Origin: JAKOQB01 sp036824465 | GTDB taxonomy: Bacteria > Pseudomonadota > Gammaproteobacteria > Burkholderiales > Burkholderiaceae_F | Direction of reading: 5' to 3' | Assembly: GCA_036824465.1 (NCBI GenBank) | Contig: DAITAC010000109.1 | Span: 1 to 12,811, forward strand | Length of the DNA: 12,811 bases | Part shown: one piece after another, positions 1 to 7,944 of the stretch | Position numbering within the stretch: position 1 is the stretch's first letter | Layout of the letters: each line of letters opens with the position of its first letter | Notes under the pieces: generated by a model | What the model saw: the letters and a program-made list of their open reading frames with translations, nothing else | The model's database searches: none | What the model was told of the DNA's origin: nothing | Position numbers and translations under genes: made by a program

Positions 1-354
1 TTTACTCGTCGACCGGGCTGCACACGGCACCGTATCTCAGCGACTATCCGTGCGTGGCGGCTCACCCTTCGCACGCACTGGCCAAGCGCAAGAAGCTCCC
101 CTTCGAAGACACGCTGGAAGAGGCGTGGATCGGTGTCGCGCCTGGACGTTGCCTGCAGGATTGTCGCGCCGGGACTGGGAATCGCCGTTCTGCCGCGCGA
201 GGCGGCGACGCTCTATGCACGGTCGTCGGCGCTGGCGCTGGTCCCGCTCACTGACCCGTGGGCGAAACGGCGCTTCGTTGCCCGCTCACGCCCGGAACAG
301 ATGCGGTCGGCAACGACCCGGCTCCTCGTCGAGCATCTGCACCGAAACGCGTAG
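1..354 (+). pseudogene. LysR-family regulator, 3' remnant with frameshift and internal deletion
   Basis: This is the C-terminal part of a LysR-type effector-binding domain; the 5' end lies outside the window. From position 3 the third frame reads like the middle of the domain (SDYPCVAAHPSHALAKRKK, then FEDTLEEAWIG). From about position 133 the homology continues in the first frame (SRLDVACRIVAPGLGIAVLP, ending LLVEHLHRNA, stop at 352-354). In intact LysR proteins these two blocks are separated by roughly 25-30 residues containing the conserved 'GSAL' region; here they abut around 130-136. So bases are missing and the reading frame changes, which an isolated single-base error would not produce. 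The product would lack part of the effector pocket. I infer a decayed gene; an assembly collapse is the main alternative. It is convergent with the DUF3563-like gene. Confidence 0.75.
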
Positions 355-356
355 CT

Positions 357-380
357 CCAGCCCGACGAATCGGGATCTGG
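357..380. terminator. Candidate hairpin between convergent genes
   Basis: In the 35-bp gap between the LysR remnant and the minus-strand DUF3563-like gene, CCAGCCCGA pairs with TCGGG-CTGG. This gives nine base pairs with a 2-nt bulge (375-376) and a CGAA tetraloop (366-369). Its placement between two convergent 3' ends suits a bidirectional terminator. There is no clear T-tract on either side, so the assignment rests on the stem and its position. Confidence 0.35.
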
Positions 381-389
381 ATTGCGCGA

Positions 390-698
390 TCAGTAGTACG
401 GAACGTCTGATCGACGCTCAAGGCGCCGGATGCGTTGTTCCAAGTCGCACAAGTCCTGCGCTTTGGACAGGTAGTCCTCGATCTCACGCCGCCGCGCCGC
501 CTCCCCGCTGCTCTCAAACCAACTGGCGAGCTTGGGAAAGAACCCGCGCAAGACTTCGCCGCGACGCTTGACCAGTTCGGGCGGGGAGGTCTTCGGTTCC
601 TTGGCGGCCCATGGCTGACTTGCCGGCAGGTAGCGCGCCCGCGGGGATGGCGCGTCGAACTCCGCCCTTCCCACAATTGTCGAAATCCAGCTTTGCAT
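390..698 (-). CDS. Small DUF3563-like protein
   Basis: A predicted 102-residue protein. The C-terminal 35-40 residues (RREIEDYLSKAQDLCDLEQR, then IRRLERR) match the pattern of DUF3563, short Burkholderiales proteins of unknown function built around 'YLaxAxDlxDLExRmRxLer'. The N-terminal 60 residues are Pro/Arg-rich with no signal peptide or membrane segment, and make this longer than the usual roughly 45-70 residue members. I chose the ATG at 698 because GAGGAG lies 7 nt upstream; an in-frame start at 746 would add 16 residues without such a site. The C-terminus is probably helical. It is transcribed divergently from the LysR gene across a spacer rich in dyads, so LysR may control it. No biochemical role can be assigned. 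Confidence 0.65.
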   Translation of the reverse strand: MQSWISTIVGRAEFDAPSPRARYLPASQPWAAKEPKTSPPELVKRRGEVLRGFFPKLASWFESSGEAARRREIEDYLSKAQDLCDLEQRIRRLERRSDVPYY

Positions 699-752
699 CT
701 TGAACTCCTCTAGCCGCGCACTGGTGGCATGATTGCTGCAATGCACACTAGC

Positions 753-810
753 AATGATGAGGGCGTAAGATCGATAAATAAAATCGTCTTTTCAGATGCT
801 TATCATCATT
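753..810. promoter_or_regulatory. Nested inverted repeats in divergent spacer (candidate LysR operator)
   Basis: The AT-rich centre of the divergent spacer carries AATGATGA (753-760) and its exact complement TCATCATT (803-810). Nested inside is AAGA-T-CGAT (767-775) pairing with ATCGTCTT (783-790) across an AAATAAA loop, with one bulged T. LysR regulators usually bind dyads between their own gene and a divergent target, so this is the best operator candidate for the gene at 886. The assignment is inferred from position and symmetry only. Confidence 0.4.
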
Positions 811-849
811 TTCGACAATCAGGCAGCCCACTTTTTTCCGCATTGCAAA

Positions 850-871
850 AACTGGAATAACCCCTCCAGTT
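850..871 (+). promoter_or_regulatory. Hairpin next to the LysR ribosome binding site
   Basis: AACTGGA (850-856) is perfectly complementary to TCCAGTT (865-871), with an 8-nt loop ATAACCCC. The stem ends one base before the Shine-Dalgarno sequence AGGGAG (873-878) of the LysR gene. It could be a second regulator site for autoregulation or an mRNA hairpin that tunes translation; the sequence does not decide between them. Confidence 0.35.
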
Positions 872-885
872 CAGGGAGTCAACCG

Positions 886-1833
886 ATGGAGCTCTATCGA
901 TTACGGACGTTCGCGGTGGTAGCTGACGAAGGCCATATGACACGCGCCGCCGAGCGGCTGCATATCAGCCAGCCGGCGGTGAGCGCCCAGATCAAGGCGC
1001 TCGAAGAGCGGTTCGACCTGCGATTGTTCGATCGTTCTGCCAGTGGAATGGTGCTGACCGTCGCCGGGCGTGAGTTGCTCGCGCAAACGCGACGGTTGCT
1101 CGACGTGGCCGACGAACTGGAGCGCACCGCCAAGCGCCTCAAGGGTGAGGTTGCAGGGCTGCTGCGCGTGGGTACGGTCAGCGACCCGGCGGCGATTCGC
1201 CTGGGGCATCTGTTGGCACGCGCGGTCGAACGCTACCCGAGCCTTGAACTCGAGTTGCATCACGAGATCTCCGGCGCCGCATTGGAGAGCGTGCGTGACG
1301 GACGGCTCGACGCGAGTTTCTATTTTGGTGATGCGCCGGGGCCTGACATCACGTCTCTGCGGTTAGGCCAGCTCGTCTACCGCGTCGCTGCGCCCGGCGC
1401 GTGGGGCGATCAGCTGCGCAGCGCCGATTGGGCCGAGATGGCTGCGCTGCCCTGGATCCTGACCCCGGCCATCAGCACGCACAACCGGCTGGTGACCGAA
1501 CTGTTCGCTGCGCAGGGAATCGATCCGCCTCAGCGCCACGTGGAAGCGGATCAGGAATCGGTGATCGAGAATCTCGTGGCCTCAGGTGTTGGCGTGTCAC
1601 TGATGCGCGAGGAAAAAGCGATGGAGCGCGCGCGCTCCGGCGACGTCCTCATCTGGGACAAGGCGCGGCTGCGCACGACGTTGTGGTTCGTGTGTGCCGC
1701 GGCGCGGGCCGAAGATCCGCTGATTCGCGCGGTGTTTGATCTGGTGCGCGAAACTTGGCAACAGGAACGCGCGGCCCTGCTGCGCGGCGAAATCGAGCGT
1801 GTGGAAGCAGCTCCGCTCGCAGCGACGGACTGA
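886..1833 (+). CDS. LysR-family transcriptional regulator
   Basis: A 315-residue LysR-type regulator of normal length. The N-terminal winged HTH spans about residues 3-62, with the helix-turn-helix near 18-37 (MTRAAERLHISQPAVSAQIK) followed by LEERFDLRLFDR. A linker helix follows to about residue 85, and the periplasmic-binding-like effector domain from about 92 to 295 (LLRVGTVSDPAAIRLG at its start). The ATG at 886 is preferred over the upstream ATG at 796: AGGGAG lies 7 nt before it and homology to the family starts exactly at MELYRLRTF. It is divergent from the DUF3563-like gene and convergent with the efflux operon's last gene (37-bp gap). LysR proteins such as MexT control MexEF-type pumps, but here a TetR gene occupies the operon's promoter side, so I do not assign this LysR to the pump. 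Effector and targets are unknown. Confidence 0.93.
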   Translation: MELYRLRTFAVVADEGHMTRAAERLHISQPAVSAQIKALEERFDLRLFDRSASGMVLTVAGRELLAQTRRLLDVADELERTAKRLKGEVAGLLRVGTVSDPAAIRLGHLLARAVERYPSLELELHHEISGAALESVRDGRLDASFYFGDAPGPDITSLRLGQLVYRVAAPGAWGDQLRSADWAEMAALPWILTPAISTHNRLVTELFAAQGIDPPQRHVEADQESVIENLVASGVGVSLMREEKAMERARSGDVLIWDKARLRTTLWFVCAAARAEDPLIRAVFDLVRETWQQERAALLRGEIERVEAAPLAATD

Positions 1834-1869
1834 CGGCGACGGTCCGCGGCCAAGCTGCCACTTCAACGG

Positions 1870-3315
1870 CTATCGATTCGCAGGCGGCTTCGACGTCGAA
1901 TCGGCACTTGCCTGTGACTGCGCGGGATCCCAGCCGCCACCGAGCGCTTTGTACAGGTCAACGATCGCAGTCTGTCGATCACGCAGCGCGGCCAGCCGCG
2001 CGCGCTCCGCATCAAGCAGATTGCGCTGCGCGTCCAGCACATCGATGTAGCTTGAATATCCATTGCGCTGGCGCAGTTCGGCAAGCTTCAGTGCATCGAT
2101 CACGCGCGCACGCCGTTCATCCTGTGCAGTGAATGCTTCGCGCGCACTGCGATGCGCAACCAGCGCATCGTGCACGTCGCGGAACGCCGACTGCACGGCC
2201 TGCTGATATGCAATCGAGGCCTGCTCGCGCCGCGCGGTGGCGGCATCCACTTGCGCACCGATACGCTGCGCGGCGATGATCGGCTGCAGCAGCTTCGCGC
2301 CGATTGACCAGACACGCGCCGGAGCGGTCAACAAATCTGACAGCTCCGCGCTTTCTCCGCCGAATTGCGCGGTAAGCGTCAGCGACGGGTAGTACTGCGC
2401 GCGTGCCTCGCTGATGCGCGCATCGGCGGCGCCGAGTTGCGCTTCGGCCTGACGAATGTCGGGACGGCGCGCGAGCAGGTCGGACGGCAGTCCCGCCGGT
2501 ACGTCAGGCGCCGCGGCAGCGGTGATCTCCGCGCCGCGCGCAACCGACGGCGTGTAGACCTTCTTCGGGCTGCGGCCGGTGAGCACCGCCAGCGCGGATT
2601 CGCTCAGCGCGACCGCGCGCTCCATCGCCGGAATCACCGCGGCGACCGCGGCGCGCTCCGCCTGCGCCAGCTTGAACTCGTAGTCGCTCGCCACGCCCGC
2701 ATCGAGGCGCTGCTTCTGCAGCCGCACATTGTCGTCGCGCGTCTTCAGCGTTTCCCTGGCGAGCGTCAACTCGGCGTCGTTGGCGCGCAGTGCGAAGTAC
2801 GCCGTTGCGACCTGTCCGATGAGCGCGATGCGCACCGTCTCGGCGGCGTAGCGAGTTGCCAGCAGGCTCGACTGCGCGGCGTTTCGGCCGTTTGCATACT
2901 TGCCCCATAGATCGACCTCGTACGACGCGCGCAAGCCGGTGCTGTAGGTGGTCGTTGCATGTGGCCCCTGAAACTGCTGAGCGGTCGCGTCGCTGGTGCG
3001 GTTGCGATTGGCACCGAACTCGGCATCGAGCGACGGGTATAGCGGCGCGCGTGCCAGTCGCAGGTTGGCGCGTGCCTCATCGATGCGCGCGATCGCCGCG
3101 CGCAGATCGAGATTATTGTTCAGCGCCTCTTCGATCAGCGCGTTCAGCTGAGCGTCGTTGAACTGGGTCCAGAATCGGTCGATCCCCTGTGGCGCGGCGG
3201 CCGTCGTCTCGGGCAGTTCGATCATCAGACGTTTGGGCTCGGGCGTGTTGCACGCAGCCAGCATCGCGACGCACACGGCGCCGAGGGCGAAGACAGCAGC
3301 CGCTCGCTTAGACAT
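1870..3315 (-). CDS. RND efflux outer-membrane channel lipoprotein (OprM/NodT family)
   Basis: A 481-residue outer-membrane factor that forms the trimeric exit duct of a tripartite efflux pump. The signal peptide MSKRAAAVFALGAVCVAM ends in lipobox LAAC, giving a lipidated Cys22, as in OprM. Family landmarks appear in order: FWTQFNDAQLNALIEEAL (first helix), RANLRLARAPLYPSLDA, SYEVDLWGK, a second repeat beginning LPSDLLARRPDIRQAEAQLG, YYPSLTLTAQFG, and a C-terminal YIDVLDAQRNLLDAE. The start at 3315 is supported by the lipoprotein signal and a GGGGAGG upstream; the reading frame stays open further 5', but only inside the pump gene. Its ATG overlaps the end of the pump gene by 8 nt, implying translational coupling. 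It is the last gene of the operon. The Gln/Ser/Pro-rich tail after about residue 460 is variable in the family. Confidence 0.95.
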   Translation of the reverse strand: MSKRAAAVFALGAVCVAMLAACNTPEPKRLMIELPETTAAAPQGIDRFWTQFNDAQLNALIEEALNNNLDLRAAIARIDEARANLRLARAPLYPSLDAEFGANRNRTSDATAQQFQGPHATTTYSTGLRASYEVDLWGKYANGRNAAQSSLLATRYAAETVRIALIGQVATAYFALRANDAELTLARETLKTRDDNVRLQKQRLDAGVASDYEFKLAQAERAAVAAVIPAMERAVALSESALAVLTGRSPKKVYTPSVARGAEITAAAAPDVPAGLPSDLLARRPDIRQAEAQLGAADARISEARAQYYPSLTLTAQFGGESAELSDLLTAPARVWSIGAKLLQPIIAAQRIGAQVDAATARREQASIAYQQAVQSAFRDVHDALVAHRSAREAFTAQDERRARVIDALKLAELRQRNGYSSYIDVLDAQRNLLDAERARLAALRDRQTAIVDLYKALGGGWDPAQSQASADSTSKPPANR

Positions 3316-6300
3316 GGCCACCTCCCCGTGCCAACGACTTGGCTGCCGCTTCGCGGATTGCCTTTGCATGCATTGCCGCGGCGCGGCCTTCGCCGATCGC
3401 GACCTCGTCGCGCAGTTCTTCCTTCGAGCGCGGCTCTCCGAGCTTGCGCTCGGTGATGAACTTGAAGAAGAACGGCACGAAGAAGATCGCAAGGAACGTC
3501 GCGGCCAGCATCCCGCCCATCACGCCGGTGCCGGCTGAGGTGCGCGCCCCGGCACCCGCGCCGCTGGCGAATGCGAGCGGCAGTACCCCGAGAATGAACG
3601 CGAGTGAGGTCATGATGATGGGACGGAACCGCAGCCGCGCCGCTTCGATCGCCGCCGCCGACACCGAGAAGCCCTCGGCCATCTTTTGCGACGCAAACTC
3701 GACGATCAGGATCGCGTTCTTCGCCGCCAGTCCCAGCAGCGTGACCAGCCCGATCTGGAAGTACACGTCATTGGTCAGACCTCTGAGCCACACTGCGGCC
3801 AGCGCACCGAAGGTGCCGAACGGCAATGCCATCAGGACTGAAAGCGGCAGCGACCAGCGTTCGTACTGCGCGGCGAGGATCAGGAACACCATGATCACGG
3901 CGAGCCCGAGTGCGAGTGCGGAGGTTCCGCTCGACTTCTTTTCCTGAAATGACACGCCGCCCCAGTCGAAGCTGAAGTCCGGCGGCAGCACTTCGCGCGC
4001 CACGCGCTCGACCTCGGCGATCGCCTGCCCGGAACTGACGCCGGGCGCTCCCTGGCCGATGATCTTCACCGCCGGCAGGTTGTTGAAACGTTCCAGCGCA
4101 TCCGGCCCCGATGAGTACCTGACGTTCGCCAGCGCGCGCAGCGGCACCATCTCGCCGCGTTCGGAACGCACCCACACTGCGCCGATGTCATCGGGCCGAT
4201 GCCGGTACTGCGGCTCGGCGCTCATCAGCACCTGCCAGGTGCGGCCGTACTTGTTGAAGTCGTTGATGTACGCGCTCCCGAGCGTGGCCGCGAGTGTATT
4301 GAACACATCGTCGATCGGTACGCCAAGTGACTTGGCCTTCTCGCGATCGACGTCGACATGCAGCTGCGGCACGTTGGCGCGCCACAGCGTCTGCGCGCCG
4401 CCCAGCACCGGGTCGCTGTTCAGGCGCCCGAGCAGTTGCTGCATCACTTCGGCCGTTTTCTGCGGACCCTCGGTCCCGCGGTTCTGCAGATAGAACTCAT
4501 AACCGCCGGCGGTGCCGAGTCCGAAGATCGCCGGCGGCGCGAACGCCAGCACCAGGCCTTCCTTGATGTGCCCGGTCTTCATGAAGAACTCGCCGACGAG
4601 CTGCGGCGTCTTTTCCTTGCGCTCATCCCAGTGCTTCTGCGTGACGAAGATGGTGGCGGCATTGTTGCGGAACCCGCCGCCGATGAAATCGAAGCCGGTG
4701 AAAGCGACGACATCCTCGTTGACCGGATTGGACTTCAGTATCTGCACCACCTCGTTCACGACCTTGTCGGTGCGCTGAAGCGAGGACGCATCGGGCAGGA
4801 TCACCGCTGCGATGTAGAAGCCCTGGTCCTCGTCCGGCACCAGCGACCCCGGCGTGATGCGCCACAGACCGCCGGCGATGAAGACCATGCCGATGAACAG
4901 GATGAGCGCGATCGCCCCGCGCTGGATCATCCAGATCACGCCGTCGGTGTAGCGCGTGCGGATGCGCGCGAACCATTTGTTGAAGGTTGAGAAGAAACGT
5001 CCCGGCTGCTTGTGCTCGCGCTTCAGGATCAGCACGCACAAGCTCGGGGTCAGCGTCAACGCGACGATGCCCGAAATGCCGACCGCGATCGAGATCGTGA
5101 TCGCGAACTGGCGATACAGTTCGCCGGTCAAGCCACCGAGGAAAGCGATCGGCACGAACACCGCGATCAGCACCAGCACGATCGCGATCACCGGGCCGGT
5201 GACCTCGCGCATTGCCTCGATCGCTGCTTCGCGCGCGTTCATGTGCTCCTCGCGCATGATGCGCTCGACGTTCTCCAGCACCACGATCGCATCGTCGACC
5301 ACGATGCCGATCGCCAGCACCATGCCGAACAGCGTCAGTGTGTTGATCGAGTAGCCGAGCAGGTGCAACCCGGCAAAGGTGCCGATCAGCGACACGGGCA
5401 CCGCGATGATCGGGATCAGCGTGGCGCGCCAGTTCTGCAGGAAGAGATACACCACCAGCAGCACCAGCAGCATCGCTTCGCCCAGCGTCTTGACCACTTC
5501 GCGGATCGACACCTCGACAAAGCGCGTGGTGTCATACGGCACCGCGTAGGCCAGACCCTGTGGAAAGCGCAGCGCCAGTTCCGCCACGGTGCGTTTGACG
5601 TCGCCTGCCACCGCAAGCGCGTTGGCGCCGGGTTGCAGGAAGATGCCCATCAGCGTGGCATTCTTGCCGTTGTAGCGACCGATGAATTCGTAATCCTTGC
5701 TGCCGAGTTCAACGCGCGCCACATCGCGCAGCCGGATCGTCGAGCCGTCCGGATGGGCGCGCACGATGATGTTCTCGAACTCCTTCGGATCGACCAGGCG
5801 TCCCTGCGTGGTGATCGTGTACACGAGTTCCTGCGACCCGCTGTATGGCGCCGCGCCGACCTTGCCGGCGGCGAACTGGGCGTTCTGTTCGTTGATCGCG
5901 CGCGCGAGGTCGGCGGTGGTCAGGCGCAACTGCGCCAGCCGGTCGGGCCGCAGCCAGATGCGCATCGCGTAGTCCTTGGCGCCGAAGATCTGCACGTTGG
6001 TCGTTCCCGGAATCCGCTTCAGCTGGTCGAGCACGTTCAGCGTGACGTAGTTGGACGTGAACAGATCGTCGAATCGGTCGTCGGGCGAGTAAAACGCCAG
6101 CACCAGCAGGAACGCGGATGAGCCTTTTTCCACAGATACGCCCTGACGGCGCACTTCGAGCGGCAGTCGCGTTTCGGCCTGCTTGACGCGGTTATTGACG
6201 TTCAGTGCCGCTTGGTCGACGTTGGTGCCGATCTCGAATGTGACCTGAATCTGCACCAGGCCGTTGGACGTCGAGTTCGAGCTCATGTACAGCATGCCCT

Positions 6301-6520
6301 CGACGCCGTTGATTGCGTTCTCCAACGGCGCCGCGACGGTCGACTCCAGCACCTGCGCCGACGCGCCCGGGTACACGGCCGAGACGCTCACGACCGGGGG
6401 CGATATCTCCGGATACTGCGCGATGGGAAGAATCCGCATCGCCGCGAGACCCGCGAGCACGATGAAGATCGACAGCACCACCGCGAAGATCGGGCGGTCG
6501 ATGAAGAAGCGGGAAAACAT
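3308..6520 (-). CDS. RND multidrug efflux transporter, inner-membrane pump (HAE-1, MexF-like)
   Basis: A 1070-residue proton-driven drug exporter of the AcrB/MexF type, full length. It begins MFSRFFIDRPIFAVVLSIF (TM1), followed by a porter domain (YPGASAQVLESTVAAPLENA; GMLYMSSNSTSNG). The TM2-6 block includes the proton relay pair D409-D410 in GIVVDDAIVVLENVERIM, and the second half carries K934 in GLAAKNAILIVEFASQ. These match AcrB D407/D408 and K940 by motif. The porter sequence (SNYVTLNVLDQLKRIPGTTN, QIFGAKDYAMRIWL) is closer to the MexF/OqxB/BpeF branch than to MexB. AAAGGA precedes the ATG. It follows the adaptor after 75 bp containing a palindrome and overlaps the channel gene by 8 nt. 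Substrates cannot be predicted; MexF-like pumps often export chloramphenicol, quinolones and trimethoprim. Confidence 0.97.
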   Translation of the reverse strand: MFSRFFIDRPIFAVVLSIFIVLAGLAAMRILPIAQYPEISPPVVSVSAVYPGASAQVLESTVAAPLENAINGVEGMLYMSSNSTSNGLVQIQVTFEIGTNVDQAALNVNNRVKQAETRLPLEVRRQGVSVEKGSSAFLLVLAFYSPDDRFDDLFTSNYVTLNVLDQLKRIPGTTNVQIFGAKDYAMRIWLRPDRLAQLRLTTADLARAINEQNAQFAAGKVGAAPYSGSQELVYTITTQGRLVDPKEFENIIVRAHPDGSTIRLRDVARVELGSKDYEFIGRYNGKNATLMGIFLQPGANALAVAGDVKRTVAELALRFPQGLAYAVPYDTTRFVEVSIREVVKTLGEAMLLVLLVVYLFLQNWRATLIPIIAVPVSLIGTFAGLHLLGYSINTLTLFGMVLAIGIVVDDAIVVLENVERIMREEHMNAREAAIEAMREVTGPVIAIVLVLIAVFVPIAFLGGLTGELYRQFAITISIAVGISGIVALTLTPSLCVLILKREHKQPGRFFSTFNKWFARIRTRYTDGVIWMIQRGAIALILFIGMVFIAGGLWRITPGSLVPDEDQGFYIAAVILPDASSLQRTDKVVNEVVQILKSNPVNEDVVAFTGFDFIGGGFRNNAATIFVTQKHWDERKEKTPQLVGEFFMKTGHIKEGLVLAFAPPAIFGLGTAGGYEFYLQNRGTEGPQKTAEVMQQLLGRLNSDPVLGGAQTLWRANVPQLHVDVDREKAKSLGVPIDDVFNTLAATLGSAYINDFNKYGRTWQVLMSAEPQYRHRPDDIGAVWVRSERGEMVPLRALANVRYSSGPDALERFNNLPAVKIIGQGAPGVSSGQAIAEVERVAREVLPPDFSFDWGGVSFQEKKSSGTSALALGLAVIMVFLILAAQYERWSLPLSVLMALPFGTFGALAAVWLRGLTNDVYFQIGLVTLLGLAAKNAILIVEFASQKMAEGFSVSAAAIEAARLRFRPIIMTSLAFILGVLPLAFASGAGAGARTSAGTGVMGGMLAATFLAIFFVPFFFKFITERKLGEPRSKEELRDEVAIGEGRAAAMHAKAIREAAAKSLARGGGHV

Positions 6521-6541
6521 GCGCGGTCCTTTATCTGTTCT

Positions 6542-6567
6542 CCCTCGCCCGCATCAGCGGGAGAGGG
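6542..6567. repeat. Dispersed-type GC-rich palindrome inside the efflux operon
   Basis: CCCTCGCCCGC (6542-6552) pairs with GCGGGAGAGGG (6557-6567) around an ATCA loop: 11 positions with one internal G/A mismatch. It occupies most of the adaptor-pump gap (6521-6595). From memory, very similar CCCTCTCCCGC...GCGGGAGAGGG elements recur between genes in many betaproteobacterial genomes. Within an operon such a stem could stabilise the upstream message or attenuate the downstream one; no T-tract follows, so a strong terminator is unlikely. Confidence 0.6.
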
Positions 6568-6595
6568 CTCGGGTATAGGAGTTCTTTCGCAGCGC

Positions 6596-7801
6596 CTATT
6601 TCTTCTCCGCGCCCTTCTTCGTCTCTCCCTTGCCGGCGTCCACTCCAGGCGGCGGTCCGAGCATGATCGGCGCGCCACCCGGGATCGGGAAGATCTTGCC
6701 CATGCCTTCGATCACCACGCGGTCGCCCGGCTTCAATCCAGACTCGACGATCCATTGATTGCTGCCGTCGATCTCGACCCAGTCGCCGACGGCGACCGGG
6801 CGCGGCGTGGCAATGTCCTGCCCCTTGTCCGACTTGCCGGTGACGTAAACGAACTTGCCCTGCGGGCCTTCCATCACAGCGCGCTGCGGCACCAGAATCG
6901 CATTCGGGCGCGTTGCACCCTCGACGTACACGCGCACGAACTGGCCCGGGTGCAGTCGGGCGTCGGCGTTGGGAATCAACGCGCGCGCATCGAATGAGCC
7001 GGTGGCCGGGTTGATGCGCGTATCGATGAACGCGAGCCGGCCTTTGCGCGGAAACACGCTGCCATCGGCGAGCCGCACGCTCACTTCATAGCCATTCTTC
7101 GCGTCCGGTGCGATCAGTTTTCCGTCGGCGATGAGCCTCGACATGCGCAACTGCTCGTTCTCCGACATGCTGAAGTTCACATACATCGGGTCGATCTGCG
7201 ACACCGTCGTGAGCAGGCTGTCCTGGCCCGGCGTCACCAGACTGCCCTCTGATTTCAATGCCCGGCTGGCAAACCCGGACACTGGCGCCGTGACCGTCGT
7301 GTACGACAGGTTCAGCCGCGCCTCGGTCAATCGCGCCTGCGCCTGTTTGACTGCGGCCGCGCTGGTTTCCTCATTCGACAAGGCGTCGTCGTATTCGCGC
7401 CGGCTGATCGCGCTGTCGGCCAGCAATGGCTTCAGGCGTTCCAGGTTGCGCTTTGCCTGCGCGTACTGCGCCTGTGCCTGCGTCAGCGCCGCGGCCGCCT
7501 GCTCGGCCTGAGCCGCATACGGCCTGGGGTCGATCATGAACAGCGTCTGGCCGGTCTTGACCGCGCCGCCCTCCTGATAAGTGCGCTTCTCCAGGATGCC
7601 CTGCACGCGCGCGCGCACTTCGGCTTCCTTCGAGCCGGCAGTCTGGCCGACGTACTCGAAGCGGATTGGCACCGTGGCGGTCTTCACTTCCATCAATGTC
7701 ACCGGCGCCGGCGGAAACCCGCCGAACCCACCACCGTGCTGCTGGCCACCGCCGCAGGCGACGACAAGAAGCGCGACGCACATTACCGACAGCGCCCGCA
7801 T
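6596..7801 (-). CDS. RND efflux periplasmic adaptor subunit (membrane fusion lipoprotein)
   Basis: A 401-residue MexE/AcrA-type adaptor linking pump and channel. It starts MRALSVMCVALLVVAC, a lipoprotein signal with lipobox VVAC (Cys16), followed by a flexible Gly-rich tether (GGGQQHGGGFGG). The barrel-sandwich half-motif is at about 60-95 (VQGILEKRTYQEGGAVKTGQ), an Ala/Gln-rich coiled coil at about 95-165, the second lipoyl half near 167-190 (YTTVTAPVSGFASRAL), then the beta-barrel and membrane-proximal domains to a Lys-rich tail. The start is uncertain: the frame stays open to ATG 7903 and GTG 7906, adding 34-35 residues, and no candidate has a good Shine-Dalgarno. I prefer 7801 because it gives a normal lipoprotein signal, though a promoter near 7964-7993 would also suit 7903. 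It is the first gene of the operon and its product is the likely partner of the next two. Confidence 0.9.
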   Translation of the reverse strand: MRALSVMCVALLVVACGGGQQHGGGFGGFPPAPVTLMEVKTATVPIRFEYVGQTAGSKEAEVRARVQGILEKRTYQEGGAVKTGQTLFMIDPRPYAAQAEQAAAALTQAQAQYAQAKRNLERLKPLLADSAISRREYDDALSNEETSAAAVKQAQARLTEARLNLSYTTVTAPVSGFASRALKSEGSLVTPGQDSLLTTVSQIDPMYVNFSMSENEQLRMSRLIADGKLIAPDAKNGYEVSVRLADGSVFPRKGRLAFIDTRINPATGSFDARALIPNADARLHPGQFVRVYVEGATRPNAILVPQRAVMEGPQGKFVYVTGKSDKGQDIATPRPVAVGDWVEIDGSNQWIVESGLKPGDRVVIEGMGKIFPIPGGAPIMLGPPPGVDAGKGETKKGAEKK

Positions 7802-7944
7802 CAGCCAGCGCCAGGCGTGGCCAAAGGCGTTGACCTCGCCGGCTGTCCCGCCCCGATGGGCAGCGCGGGCAAACGAAGGGAGCATTCGTGATTTGACTTG
7901 CATCACAGGTCTCTGCGACGAGCGCAGCCTTTCATCGAAAGCGG

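Noticed and set aside
1834..1869. Terminator between convergent LysR and channel genes
   Set aside because: No stem longer than a few base pairs and no T-tract seen in the 36-bp gap.
5012..6121. Plus-strand open frame of 369 codons opposite the pump gene
   Set aside because: Composition dominated by His, Asp, Arg and Gln, typical of the antisense of a GC-rich membrane protein gene; the opposite strand is a certain RND pump.
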